Shown here piece after piece: positions 27,001-42,300 of a stretch of 64,000 nt of DNA (the stretch's first letter is position 1; every line of letters starts with the position of its first letter). The notes beneath the pieces are model-generated. The model ran no database searches. It saw only the letters and a program-made list of their open reading frames with translations, and was not told the DNA's origin. A program made the translations under genes and the position numbers. The stretch is from Casuarius casuarius (Eukaryota; Chordata; Aves; Casuariiformes; Casuariidae). The DNA lies in contig PTFA01000092.1 of NCBI GenBank assembly GCA_003342895.1, positions 2,042,560 through 2,106,559 on the forward strand. Direction: 5' to 3'.

Positions 27001-30000
27001 CACAGAGACTCTTCCTGCCTTTGAAGGGATGGTCTGCCTGGAGGATGTGCAGGAAAGAGCCTGCACTTGGCATCTTTACATGTTCCCCAGTGGTCTAAGT
27101 AAGGATAAACGTACACCCACCATCTGGACTTCACAAGGGGGAAATTGATGGGGGGGGTGAGAAAATCAGAAGATTTTTCTTACTCTGTCACCAGCTGGAC
27201 CTATCGGACCAGGCAGTCCTCTTAGTCCTCTTGGACCCTAATTAAGAAAATAAATCAATTAAAACCCAGCCAAAACTGTTAAAATATAAAACAGAATGAT
27301 ATAGCAACTCATCAACACAGAAATATTTAAGAAACATGAGGAGCAGTGGAAAACTCAAGTCTTCTGATGCACAGACAAGACTTTTTGCCCATTGGGAATC
27401 TCTGAGCAAGTGACACTGTATGGATTCCCCCATACAGGACATGCGTTCAGAGAGCATGCTCTCTTCAAGCCAGTCCAGAGCTCAGTCTCAAATTCAGACA
27501 AAGAATACCAGCAAAAAAGCAGCTGTTGCTTGGATATTTTATCCAAAGTGATGTGCCAATATGAGGACCTGATTCAAAGCTCAGTGAAGCCAGCAGGATT
27601 CTTCCCACCAGCATCACCTGACTTTCATATCTCTTACCGTACAGAGGCAATAGCTGTTTTTGCAATGCAAAATGACTAATGCTGCCATTCAATTTCACAG
27701 TAAAAAGGTCATGAGAACCAGTCTGAAGAGCAGGTGTTACCTGTAGGCCAACGCTGCCAGGAATGCCTGGAGGACCTGGAGGGCCAGGACTACCCTGAGA
27801 GAGAAAAATGAATTAGATCGGAAGAGAGACAGCTTGAGCCTGCCAACCCAAATCCAGGTATCTTCCCATTTCATGTTTCCTTGAGCTCCCTCCCACTCAG
27901 ATTTAGGCTTCAGAATCTGCTTCTACATTACGCACAATTTCTTTTACGTGCAAGAACACTTGATCAGTCAGGAATTTACCTGAGTGATTAATGCAGGGCT
28001 TTTTCCTGAGCTGACATCCCTGCATATGAAACAATAGGAGTTAACTTATGAAGCTGATCTTGAACACTATGATTGTTGGGAAGATGAATCTTGTTGAACT
28101 ATTAACACACAGACATACATAGAGAGCAATGGAAGCAATTACACTTCAGTCATATGACAAGCCCAATCAAAAACTCAATTCCTCTTTGTTATTCAGCCAA
28201 CTGCCTCATTTCTTCCTGTTTTCTTGAAGAAACACTTTGTTACAGTGCTTTTAAAGAGAAAAATCCTCTCCCACCCCCCTTAAAATGAAGTTTACCTTCT
28301 CTCCTTCTTTTCCTATTTCGCCAGGTTCTCCTTTGTGACCAGTGTGTCCCTAGAAATAAGAGCCCAAATGATCCATGTTCCAGTACTTGCTTTAAAATTT
28401 AATTTTTGTTAGATAATTGCAACATCTAAACCCAAGTAACATACAAAGAGCTTATGGGGAAACAACCTGTACCTGTGCTGTAAAGGTGTGAAAAGACCTG
28501 TTTTGGGGCTAGCTAGCCATGAACCATTCCTGTCTGTTGTGCTAGGTATCACTGTGTCAGAACTGATGTGATTTCAAGAAATATCCAAATTCAGTTCCCA
28601 GGAGTGACTTGTGGTGAGACTAGGCTACAGGTCTCTGGATACGATTCTCAAAAACAGGTCAGTGACCAGAACCCAGTTCCAAGCACTTCTGAAAACAGGG
28701 CTGAGATGCTCTGAAAATCGCATTCTGCATCCTTAACCTCCCTTTTGTTTAAGTAATCTTTAATGTCTGCATCATCAGGCATGCGATGAAATCCATGTCT
28801 CTGAACTCTTTTATATAAAACTCAGATTCAGTTCGAGTGTTGGCTCCCTTCCTGTTACTGTGGGAGAGATTCAGACCAATATCAGCCACGGCAGATGTTA
28901 TTCCTCACCATGCAGAAGGTCTTATGCATCATTTGCATCCTAATTGAAGACCTTCACAGGTCTTTCCATTTCATAAGCTACGAATTTTGAATAGTTACAC
29001 CCTAAATATTGTGTGTTTCTAACGATATCTGTGACTCAGCTCAGAGACCAAACAGACCTGCAAAAAGCCCAGTTCACAAGAAACTGAGAGCATTTCCCAG
29101 GATATATTCCACTCCTTGCCAACTTCTGCTAAATTTTGCTAAAGACTCCAGTCCCTGTTACTTCAGCTGCTTACTGGGATACCTACTGTACAGAGCTCAT
29201 GTGAATCATGGTGGGGATGGAGAAGAAGAGGCTTAACTGCCAAGTGAGGTTTCTTGAGGGTTGCAACCTAGAATTTATGTACGAGCATCAAACAACATAA
29301 ACAGAAAGCTGTCTGGTGCTACACAGGGAATAAAATAACAATGAAATTGTAATTGGTCATGTGAGTTGTGTCTCGCTACGGTAAAATATGTGTTTCTCTA
29401 TTCACACGGCCTGTGAGCACAATTTGAGAACTGAAGAGATTTTTTACAACTCTGAACCCTGAAAAGGCAGCACACTGTTCTTGAGATAGCCCTATAGTGC
29501 TACTGACTGTTTTTTCCTTAGTCATCAATTGAGTCCAAAAACAAGGCCATCTTGCAAGGCTTTCACGCTGCTTTATCTTTATGCTCACCCTGTGCAAGGG
29601 GTTAAATTTCACTTCTCAGAATGAATGGCAGTTGTCAAAATCAGTAGTCAAAACTTGTACCTAACAAAGGTTGCCATCTACAAGGGGATGGAGCCACAAA
29701 CCTGTGCAACCTGTAAATGCATACACTTACTTCAAGGATGTAAAACTTCTTGCTGCAGTTGAAGGGAGAGTGCTTGTGAACTTTGCTGGGCCCAAGAACT
29801 TTGCAGAATTGAGTTCTGCAGCAGAGCTGCTATTGCAAAGAGGGCAGGATCAGGCCCTTCATCCTTCTTTTGTCTGCTTTAGGGGGTTTCTGTCTCAACA
29901 GCATATACCCAGGAAAATGCTTGGCTGGTTTTGACAGGTGTAGTGCATACAGGAGAGGTGGACTGTATGTTAAACGGTCTGAGCTCAAGTGATACTTTCA

Positions 30001-33000
30001 GTCCAGCGGCTCATAGAAGCATTTGTTTCGGGAGGCAAGCCCTTTTATTTGCAGATGGGATTTTTCTTACCTTGAACCCTGGCATTCCTGGGGGACCCGG
30101 AGGACCTGGTGGGCACAAAGCTGGGCACTGCAAGAAACAGAAGCATTCTCTGGTTTATCAAGTACACACATGCATCTGGGGAAGCTACTTTCATTATTAG
30201 GGAGAGGAGACAAGGCCATGTCTGGAAACACATGTCAGCAGGCTCTGTCTCTACATCCACTATAACTAATTCATTCACAGAATGATGTATCCACTGGCAT
30301 TTCACTATACCAGGGTGTCCCAAACTGGTCCTCAGGCCACAGGTAACCCACAAGATCGCTGATTACAATTGGTCTGCTTCACTTTGAGAGTGACTACAAT
30401 CCAGAGCTTGCTGGAAAGGTTCAGGATGGACTGTGAGAAATTCTGAGGGCTGACAGGGGTCCACAGCCCAAAACGCTGGAGAACCACAGTCTTCCAGTGA
30501 AGCTGAACCTGTGTCTTGCAAACCATTAGGAACATACTTAATTTTATGCTCATGTGGACCACCATTGATTTCCATGAGGCAACTCACTGAATCAAAAAAA
30601 AAAAAAATTTTGAAATTATGGGAAGGGGACCTAGTGAAAAATTAATCCAAATACCAATAAGCTGGTATCTGCAGATGTCTAGGGCTGGGTGAGCCCCTAG
30701 GGGAAATCCAGTTTGACTGGGAACAAAACAGAACATGCATGGAAATTTAATGGGGGCTCTAGAGCCTGTATTCCAAAAACTGTATAAACAGGGAACGAGA
30801 TTTTTTTCTGCAGTTTTTGTTTGTTTGTTTCTTTGAATAAAACCTCAGGCTATGCCTCTTTAGCAGGAATTCAATTTTCTAGTATATTCCACAGGGTAAC
30901 TTAAATGAAAATTGCAGAAATAGTATCATTTTCTATTAAGTTCTACATGACTTGCCATAAGGCAGTCTAAACAGACTCCGAGCTTTTTTGGGGCACGCCA
31001 ATTAGAAAACCAAAGATGCTGTCACAACAACAGCTGTGAAATCTAGAAATGTCACTTCCATCGTTCATTGGCTTAACACTCCTTTTATTCCCTTGAAATA
31101 AAGGAATCAAGACTTTCGCATATAGAAGAATGTCTAAACAAAGCATATGCCCATAGGAACACAGTACCATCATCCATGGAAATAAACAGTGCAACACGCA
31201 TGACCTTTCCTTTTACAAAGCAGGGTTGGAAACAGATGCGTGAAAAGCTGTTGTCGTTTGTCAAACGCTAAAGTTGTTTTTGTTAAATTGGTAAATGAGG
31301 AATGTATGCAAAACTTGCATTTTGGAAAGCAAACTGGAAAGCAAGATCAAGCACAAAATCAGCCCTACTATATCTAGCTCCTTGAAAGAACACCTCAGTT
31401 TTGTAAACAGTTATGCATGCAGGGGGCTTGTATGATACGGCAGTTAGATTTGTGTCTACAGGTCTGACTAGTGCATGTTAAATGATTTCACATTCATCCA
31501 AATTTGCCAACAAAAAGCCACATCAAGGATTGAAACAAAAAATATTTTCATGCCACATAAAGAAAAACCTACCTGAAGATCCCCACCGCCATCAGGAAGG
31601 ATGCCTGGAAGACCCTGCAGTTCATAAAATGTGCTTTTAAATATACCAAGACGAACACCAGGAGGGAGCATGATCTCTAGAAAATGCACTTTACAGACAC
31701 AGCTGAATCAACGCACCCTAGATTCCTAGGCACACAGTGCAAATTGCAGCCCCTGAACCCAGAGCCGTCACAAGCATTACAAGCTGTACCAGTCCTCAAA
31801 CCAGACATGTCAGCCAGCCCTGCTTGCTGTGAGGTTGAGCAACCTGCTCTTGTGCTGCCTTGTGGCAGGACTCTCCTGCTCCGTGTCGGGGCTGGGCCAC
31901 GTGCAGTGCCCAACACATCTCCCAGGGCTTTGCTAGTGCAGCTGGACTCTTGACTACAGGTGCCAGCCTCAAACGCTCTTGCGAGGGGCCTCTCTCAGGG
32001 GTGTAGCACGACAAAAAGATAAATCCTATAATGATCCAATCAGCTCTTACTTTAGAGGACAAAAAGTCCACTCTGCTCTGTCTACGCCATAAAGCCTGGA
32101 TGCTGTTAGATTCCGTGACCCCTTATAGCACAAACAACAAACAGGATATAATCAGCACGCAGAAGTGCAGCCCACAAACAGTCACTGCTCTCCTTGGGGC
32201 ACAGTGTTTATGGCCTGCTGAAATTTAGCCCGGAAAGGGAGTGCTCACAGCAATAACAGCAAATAAAACATGCACATTCTGGCAGTACGGAGAAAATCCT
32301 GAACTCCCCATGGGGAATTTTCTCACGTTCATTTGCAAGTCTCAACTTACGGGAGGTCCTGGAGGTCCAGGAGGCCCTGGGAAACCTGGCAGACCAAAAG
32401 GCCCCTAAAAAGAGTGAGGAAAAAATAAGCATTTCCCATATGAACCATTTGAATGAAAATGCGAAGGGAGAGGAAGAATGATTATCAAATACCATTGCAT
32501 ATTTGTGAATGAGGGACAAGATATCTTTAAGGTGGCTGAACTGCACCTCTCCTTCTGCAGAGGATTATGTGACTGCAAAGGGAATAGCAGATACATGAGC
32601 AAGTGTAGGGAGAAGGATGGGAGAATACATCCTGCACCCACATTCCTGCTTTCAGTGGCTCTGCACCTCCAGTGGAGTTGCAGGCACCCAAAAAGAGTGT
32701 TTGCTTCTGCAGAAGGGGCCCAGTCAGATTGAAGGATCAGACCCATTTTGCTCAGCTGCTTCATATCAAGGGTACTGAAAGAGGTGGAATAAATCTCTCA
32801 ATAAAGAAAGTGCATGACACCTGGTAACTGACCACCATTATTGTGACATTGGCTGCTCTTTTGTTATTGCTCATAGTCAGTAAAGGAAGCTATAGCTGCA
32901 AGCAGTTGTACACCATTGGCATTGCACTGGTAGACTGGAGTGACCCTACTCAAGCTGATACAGGGAATAGCAGAGTATGGGCTTTTGTAGAGCTTGCACA

Positions 33001-36000
33001 GTGTCTTGCTCATCATGCTCACAGAAAAATGGGCCAGAAATGAACCTCAATCTTCTGTGGCTGCAGCATGTTCAGTAAGTGGGGATCAAATGATGGGAGA
33101 AACTCACAGGAGGACCCCGAAATCCGTTTCCGCCTGGGAGTCCGCTGGGTCCTGGAGGCCCCTGTTGAAGAAAGAGAAGAGCTTTACACCCTTGGTGACC
33201 TCACATTAGCTTCCAAAGTCCAGGTGCAAACAGTTTGGCTGTACTCATTTGTTTAATCCTGCAGAAGAACCCAATCCTGCACCCAAACAATCAGTTTACT
33301 GATGCACACTCTTTTCTTTTGCTCCATCTCCCTATGGAGCATGCTCCTATTATCACAACACGTTACTAACACCTTCCCTCCTCTCTAGCATGGGGCAGCT
33401 CTGAGGTAGCCCAGGACCCACTGAACAAAAGCTGCTCCAGAAATGGCCACCTCCAGCAGCTGCGAGGCTGCCATGCTTTGACTTTACACCAGTGGCCAAC
33501 TGCTCTGGGGTCAGGGTAAACATAAAAAAGCACAACGTTACCCACATACAGAACTCCATATCCCTCTGCCCAGCGCAGGAGAAGGATCTAAGGCTTGGGG
33601 TGGATGTGTAGCACTTGGCCAAAAATCTTAGAGTAGCCAATAAAGTTAATTGAATAATTTAAACCCTTTTTTTTCTGAAAAAGGGCCTCATTACTTACTG
33701 GAGGTCCTGGTAGTCCTTTGCCCTGCAATCAACATTAAAAACAGGAAAAGATCACTTAGAAAGTGAACACATGAAGAAGAGCAGCACCTTAGAGAATGTC
33801 TCTCTAATTTTTTTCCTTAAGTTTCCTTAGCACTCCCCTGCCTCCAATTATTGTAATTTGCAATCAGAGCAGAGCTGGAGTCTTTTAATGAATCCTTTTG
33901 TTGCCTCTTATAATTCATATTCCCTTTACATCCCTGTTACCTAAGAGATATTTCTTCTCTAAAGGAAGCCACATATGATGTGACAGTGGGACACAAACAC
34001 TTATGAAGACAATTCTAATTTGTTAATCTACCTTTCCTGATTTTTCCTCTTCCCCCCCACCCCGAGACCTCACCTGAGCTGACACCTGCTAAAAGTCCCG
34101 TGATGCAAGATCTATGAGCGGTGACAACACAGCGGGGTATCAAGTTAACTGTGGCCATCCAACAAAAGACATCTAGACTCGCTGCAGTGCCACACCTGCA
34201 AGGACTCAATAGTCTTTCTCTCCTGCTCTGCTCCTGTGTCCGGAGAGCACATTTAAACAGGCAAGAAACAAGGTGTGGTGACTGCTTCTGTACTCTGTCT
34301 CCAGCTCATGACACCAGAAGAACACAAGTATTTGACTTGGTGCAGCAAGCTCCACAATTAGGCTCAGCTTGCTTGAACACTTCATCAAAAAACTGATATA
34401 TTAATAATTGCTGGAAAAGGCTGTTAGTTTGCTTAGCCTTAAGATACTATCTTTTTTAGATGCAACATTAAGGAACAGATTTATCAGAGAAGTTACATTT
34501 AAAAATCATTAGGCTTCATAGTGAATGTGGATATATATTCATTATTTAATTTGAAGGAAGGGACTTGAGTTTTTTTGTTGTTGTTGTTTTTACAAAAGAC
34601 ATTAGTTCTGATCATCATCAGCTTAGCATGATTCTTCTATTATTCCATTGACCCAGACAGCTAACATTAAACGTGTTAATGAGGTGTTTAACAAAGCTAT
34701 ATGGATTTCAAAACAAGCACAGAATGACCAGGAATTTTTATGCAGCTGAATAGGTCAATATATGAATGAGGCTAGTTTTTTTCTTACACAATACAAAAAA
34801 CATTATCTAACAGAGGGAGCATTTGACATGCCAGTCTTTATCCCAAACTGGATTGCTTTATATCACCTCGGTCTCAGAACAGGCCCTGGGTTACCACAAC
34901 AGGTCAAATATGTATATTTAACAATCTCAACCAATATTTTCACTCATTTGAACTTGATCCCTTTATTTAGGATACTAGGCTCTATCTTTTCTCGGTGATG
35001 GTTTTCACATAACGTTACACATCATCTTTACGTATGCAGCTCTAAAAGTTACTTACAGCTGGTCCAGGTGGTCCAGCAGGTCCTAATGCGCCCTACAGGA
35101 ATCAAACACCAGAAGACGAATTAGCAGGTCGATCACAGATAAAACAAACTCCACATGGCAGGATGCCAATATCTGCTCTTCTAGAAAAGTCCAGCAGTGT
35201 CTTATAGAAACAGTACACGATTTCAGACACTCAGCTGAATTTACAGATAAAAAGACAGAAACTTATGGATAACAACTCTGACGTTCCTGATTTATTACTT
35301 GACTGAAGAACATTTTAAGACAGAAAGGATGGATGTTCAGAACTGGCCCTCAGCAACTTTCTTCATCATTTGCCAAGCACATCTGAGAGTCAGGATTAGA
35401 TGACAAGCTGCTCCTAAAAGACTAAACATGCATTTCTATAAATCATAGCAGGCCTCGGACTAGTCTCCATAAATATCTAAAGGTTCATAAAGTCAATCTC
35501 ATTCATTTGAAAATTTAAAATGATTTCATGAAGTAAATCTGATGACTAAATTATCTGAAACTATTTATAAGCTTTGGACTTGTTCTAGTGAATTTTATTA
35601 ATTCATACATTTTCCCTTCAAGCAAAGACATCTTGATTTGGCAGCTTCTGCCTTTTCATTAGCTTCCTTGGCAAATCCCCAATCTGCTTTTTCCAATTTG
35701 CATTCTTACTCTTAAGCTTGACTAGTGTTTGGTGATCTTATGTCTCAGTCTAAAATGAAGTAATTCTTGAAGTTATTCAGTTCCTGCTTAACTAAAGATA
35801 ATATGACAGATGGGCCTTTTTAATCTTTTGTTATGTTGCAAATACGCCAACTCTGGACGGTAGACTGTAAAATTAATTATAGGTAGTAATTCTGAAGCAG
35901 AAAGTGAACGGGAGTATAAAATGAACAAATAAAAGAGTCTTCATTATACGAAGTATTTGATTGTCACTGAGCCTACAGAAAGATGGAGCAAGACAACCGG

Positions 36001-36349
36001 TTATGGAAAGACCGGCTTTCGACAGTTCTGTTTTGGCAGGTGAAGTCATACAGAGGATTTGGACTGCTGCACACTGGTGCTGTAGAAAAGCTTTTTTCTA
36101 CGTGTTTCCTCCCTAATCAAATAAATAGCTATACAGGCTCGGGGTGCTTGCTGATGAATAATATGATCCCCAGACCCCTTCGCTTCAATAATTAGAGGCT
36201 TAGCTTTTGTATAAGTACAATGTGGCATTCACTATAAATAAAACATTAGTCAGCAAGAGGATAAATCACAATGTAGAGGTGATCAACAACTGTAATGCCA
36301 CTCTCTGGGACTGCAGTGACTAAGAAGCTTGTCATTCCCTCCTCCTTAA

Positions 36350-36380
<31 letters not shown>

Positions 36381-39300
36381 TACATATAGGCAAGTACACA
36401 AGTGTGACAGCACACCAGAACGAGGGTCTAAAAGGCCATTTGCTACAGATCTTGTTGCTGTCTTGTGACTGTTACTTAGAGAGATAAATGTAGAAACATC
36501 TTCAGAGTGGTTCCAAAAGCTGGGCCAGGCTGGGAGAATTTCTGTATTAAACTGACCCCACTCAAAGAACCACCTATAAAAAAAACTATCATATGCCATG
36601 ACAAAAGTCAAGTGTGTGTGATGTAAAGAAACCTGGAGCTTTAACTAAATTCTGTGTGATGAAGATAGAGTGATTTAAAAAAAAATATCTTCTTTTAGTC
36701 AACAAGCCTGGCAAAACCAGTTCACTGAGATACAAGGTGTTTTCTAAGAAACAAATTTTATGATAGTTCCTGCACGGCATAATAAAACCCCCATTAGTGC
36801 TTAATACTAAACAGGTATGCAAATCTTGGCAGGATCAGAGCTCAAAATCTGAATCCAGTTTGCCAAAGCTGAGCTTCTGGGCTTCTTGTGAGGAGCCAGA
36901 ATACAACGACAGGACCCAAACTAATAACGCATCAGGGCCTTAAACTGCAGCTGGTAGCTGTCAGAGGCCCTGGAATGAACTATTTACAGCTTGCTACTCC
37001 CAGGTGGAAAAATTAGCATCATTAACAAGATAGTCTGCAGTTGCTCAGTACTCCTGAAGCAGAAGGAACAGCAGCATAGGAAGTGAAAGTATGACCCAAT
37101 TCAAACCATTGTAGACCGATAACAATTCTCAAAAGAAAATAACACAAAGCCTCTAAAAAGTGGATCCATTAGAGGATAAAAAACTCGGAAACATTTCCAC
37201 AACGCTCATTATGGATACCAGGTAGTGGGTTGCCTGAAGAAAGCAATCCAAAAGCCACACGTGGAGAGGTCCTGCTCCTGGAGGAGCATTTTGGCTGACT
37301 GGCAGTCTCACTGCGGGACTGTGCACAGGGACCTGCTACGGTATTTCCAAGAGGTGCTGCCTGTGCATTGCCGACTGGCATCCTCAGGTCTTGGACCCTA
37401 GTCAGGAAACAGCTTTGGCCGCGATGGGGAATGCAACGTCAAAGGCAGGCAGCTGATGAGAGCAGAATCGTTTTGTTACTCATTTCAAAAAGCACAAAAA
37501 AGAAGTGGTGAAGGTGAAGAAGCGCCTGTCTAACTTGGGGTGAACGATGAATGAAATAAGTTTGCTCAACAGCACCAACACAGCCCTCACAGAGAATCTT
37601 TCTAAGCTACGCTGATGCTCGGGAGCTGTAGAAGAGCCACATTGTTCTCAAGGCCCTGCTGAATACAGCTCTTACCTTGCATTTGTATTGTTCTCAGCTG
37701 ATGCTATTCTGTGATAAAGGCAGGCTTCGTAAGTGAGAAGGTGACAGACTCAAGCACAGAAGTCATGCTGTTATTTACAGACTGTGTTAAACTCCGGCCA
37801 GAAAAATCATCATCTCCCTACACAGGGAACAAAGAGCGACTACAGCGACTCTGGCCAGCCGGATTCTCCAAACCGGTTTCCCACAGGTTCTCAAAAGGCT
37901 GCACAGAAGACATCTGGGGAATGCTCTCCTGAGGTGGAAATAAACTGTGTCCCTCCCTAGGCCCAGAAGAACACGGCAGATAGATGGCAGACCTGGAAAG
38001 TATCGCAGACCACTACCGCTTGCTGGTGATCCCAGGGATGACTACAGCCCTCTCCTAATGCTCTGCATACCAAATGAGATTAGAAATGTTTCCCTTGTTG
38101 AACTTAAAGAGAAAGATGCCGAGGACACAAGTGCCTCATTAAGAACAGTCTTGTGAGGAAAGGACCGTAATCCAATAAAAATCAACTCCGTTGCAAATGT
38201 CAGCTCATTCATTTTTCCTGCTGCATGTTACTCTGCATTTCTTCTGGTCACTTTCACCTTTAGTCCAAAGTCCTTACAATCACTGATGCCTATGGAATAA
38301 GCTGGGATCACTTTCTGTAAAAAGAAAACATTGAATTCCTGGCAGCTACTGACTTACATCCTAATCCTGCCCCCACTGAAACCAGCTGCGTAGCCCCCTT
38401 AATTTGGCCCAGATGCCAGAAGGTTTGTGGCAGACCCAAAGTGCCAAGCACTGGCACTTCACACTCCTTAATTTTGATATTTGAGAGTCTAAGATGGAGC
38501 ACATAGTAGTGAACACTCCTGGTACTGTAAAAGATCATTCACTCCCTGAGCAAGCTGATGTGACTCCGTTAAGTTCAAAGGAGGGACCCTAATTTACACC
38601 TCTGTTTTAATAACTTATTGTCTGACTCACAACTCATTCTCCTGATAACAATGTTCCTTCTCTTTTGATTAGAAAACAATCTCTATGTAATTTTTTACTC
38701 TAAAGCAATATAATTTCTGAATATACAATTATGGAGCATGGGAAATCCTTGACTAATAAGACATTCTGAATCCATAAATAAATACAAGTAATTATGTACT
38801 CTTAAAGCACCAGCACTTTGTCAATTGTTTAGAAACCCGCTGATTTACTGATGCTTTCAGCATTGCTTATAATGTTAAGTGCTGAACTTCAAAATAGTCT
38901 TAAGAAACTCTCCAGTGAAAGACAGCAGCATCCAGCAGCGAGGTAAGAACCCAGTTCCTCCTGGCTAAAAATGAGCCATTTTTTATTGAAAGACTAAGTA
39001 GGCCTGATCTGATCCCAGTCTGTAAACAGAACCACGAGAAAACTTGAGTTTTCTCTTCTGAGAGTGACAGAGGAGTGTTTACGATAAAAACCATTCTGGT
39101 ATGCCACCTTCATGGTACTCTGTCCCTAGTCAGACATGAATCTCTGCTGGTCTGCTGAGTTGGTGCATATAGACCAAAAGAAATATTTATTATTAATATA
39201 TTATTAAAAACTGACTGTCTTCTATGAGCACACTGCCATATGCCAAACACTTAGGCACTCCACCTCAGAAAAAGATGCTTATTCACAAGAAGTCATAGTG

Positions 39301-42300
39301 TTAAGCATGAACCCAATCCGACAGGAGTCAGTAAATGCCTGCTTATATTTCAGTGATTCCTGCAAGACTGAAGTTCATTCTTAAATCAAGACAGAAGAAA
39401 TAAAGTCAGGATAATGACACTGTCCTTTTAGAGCATTAGAGCTTTTTTCCCAGGCTTTTATTAGACCAATTAAAACAATTTTCAAGATGGACCACTGACC
39501 TTGAAAAGCTCCCATAAATGACAACAGGTCCAAAGTTTGCCCCATGCTGACAGATCAAGTTGTAAGACATGGGAAAGCACATCAAATCTGAGCATGTAGT
39601 TACAGTAACTCTGCTCAGTTACTCTGCAGACTAGGAGCTTGTGTGCTAAAGTGGGCAAATATTACTACCAGGCACAAAACTGCCCACAGTCTTCTGCATG
39701 TGGTCCTAAACTTCTCTATTTTAAAAACAAGGGAACAATTCCCAGAAGGTGCTGGACTCTTGCCACAAACAGCCTGAGAGTGGTTAAGATTTCACAGTCA
39801 TGGATCTCTGGGGAGAAAGATGGGCCTGAGGAAAAGCAAAGGAGAGAGTTTTTAGTGCAGTGCTGGTGGATGAAGGCTTGGACCTGTGACTAAGATGCTT
39901 GGGTCCTGCCATTTGACTTTCCCAGCGGTCAAGGAAACTGTTCCTTGCACGCTGGAGGGAAAAGAGACTGTATCAAAGACATGTGGCTCTATCACTCATT
40001 TCTTCAGCTAAAGGAGACAACCCGGAGTCTTGAACTTCGGGTAACTGCTTGGGACAAAAAAAGGGGTTATTGGGAAATAACAAACATGTTAGAAAAGTCC
40101 ACTATGAGCACTACCTCTTTTTACCTCCCCATGCTGCGATCTCTGTTCAGCCCATCTCCTGCAGCCCCTGAATTCAAGAGACCAATGAGTCATTAAATGC
40201 AACAAGCTCGGGATGCAAGCCTTATCTTGCCACGCTGGGAAACAATGACACAGTCATGTTGAATAAAATGTATGCTGAATGGCTCTCTTACGTTTTGTTC
40301 TTAATGCCATAATAGAGGTTTAAGTGCCTTTCTGGACCCATCACAGAGGATCTGAAGGGCATTTGTAAAATCTCAGGCAGTTGCTTCTCTATCCCTGTGT
40401 TGGCCTTTGGCAGAGCTGCAATATGCAGGAGGCAAAAAAATTCTCTTTTTTTTTTGCAATGCTGGGTGGGAAAGTCTATGCTAAAACAACTGATAATGTC
40501 AACCATATGGACAGCCCCAGAATTAATGAAAGGCAAAAGTTTAAACAGTTAATACACAGCAGCAGGAATTATAAATGTAACAGGGCTGTGTACTCAGACT
40601 TCAAATAAAAGCCAAAATAGCTTCACTTTGATAAACTTAATTAGTCTATGTTTCATGCTGTTTCCTTGAATGCTTCAAGGAACTTTTTAGACACTCAAAA
40701 TATCACAAGATCTGTTCTGCACTGGGATTCTCATCACTGAGGCCATCCACGCCCATTCAAAACCCTGCAAAAGACAGATGGATCTCATGCCCTGCTTAGA
40801 GAAAAGCCATCTGGGGCTTCATTTCAAGGGTCCTAATATTCTGCAATGGTTTACAGATAAATAAGCCATCGTCATCAACCCCCCAATATCACCAATTCAC
40901 AAAGGAACCAGAAGTCACTACAAGTGATGACAATGTTCATTTAAATGAGTCTAATGCGGTACTCACGCGATCTCCCGGAGGCCCATTTGGGCCAGGTGGG
41001 CCATCAGTTCCTGTTAAACCCTGTGAAAATGAAAGGAAAATGTGAAGATGGAAAAGAAACACAGTAATAAGAGCTGTAGGAAATCCCAGTCACTGTCACC
41101 ATCACGAATCACCTGGATGCCCAACTCTCAGGAGAGCCTAGCCACGTTCTTTCGCTCTGTATTCAGTTTCATAGGAAGGACCAGAAGCAAATCAATCTCT
41201 GCTGCTCCCTATGCATTTTAGGTGTGGATGAACAACCACAAAGTAGTCATGTTACTGCAGTTTATTGAGTTGCTGTCTCTCAGCTTAGCTGTGGAAGCTG
41301 GCTGAATGCTTCCTCCTGGACTGTTGTTAAAGAAAATGTGCTAGCTAAAAACTTACATGCACTCAGTTACCATGGCAGCAGGTTGGCAAGCTGTGAAAAC
41401 CTGACTGTACACAGTTATCTGTCCAGATCTGCAGGGAAAAACCCAGGCCAGTGACCTGCAAGCCTCAGCTAATATACAAGACTGGATTTCCAGGAAGATG
41501 CTCAACGGATTTGCTCCAGAAATGCCAAGAGATGCCCATATTTCTGCAGAGCTTTCCACTGCACTTCTAAGGATTTACAATGTTTTATTCTAAGAGTGCC
41601 GTCCTACCAGTTATGCATCTGAAAACTGTTTTTATACTGCTTGCTTTACCTGTGACTTGGAGCTTATTAACAAATGTTAAGAAAAAAAAGTAGCTATATG
41701 TTTCTGAAACTTATGAAATTTCAGCTTCTAAAGACTTGGGTCTGCTTTGGGAACATAGCCTTGCAGAGTCAGATCCTGTAAAACCTTCTCCACTAGGAAA
41801 ATTTACTCAGTAGTTCTAGTTTCTACCTTCCACATTTCATTTGGCAAAGAGAACAATAGCAGTCTACTTCTGGCAACTCTCACTTCCACATTCTCATTGA
41901 TAGCGCTATAATGTGAAGATCTGGTCAAGAGCTGTGGATAAGGATGTCAGTTAACTAGACATTATTTGAGAGGAAGCCTGAAGCAATCTGGTTCTAGGGA
42001 CTGCAGCTTCCTGAACGATGCTGCTCTATACCTGTACCCCATGATTTAAGACATTTATCCTGAACTCAGATTAGGAGGCTGGATGTATTTATAGTAGAAC
42101 TTGAAGGAAACCTGAATTCTTTCAGTTTACTTGGTTATTTCTCACATCCTTGCTTCTTAAGTTAGACAAAAGTCGCTTAAGGGGCAGGTCTGCTTCATGG
42201 TTAGCATAGTAAGCATACAATGTTCTCCTGCTAAAACTATGAAGACAGCTAACATACATTCTCCTCACTGTTGCCATAAAAATGCAAAATACTCTATTAT

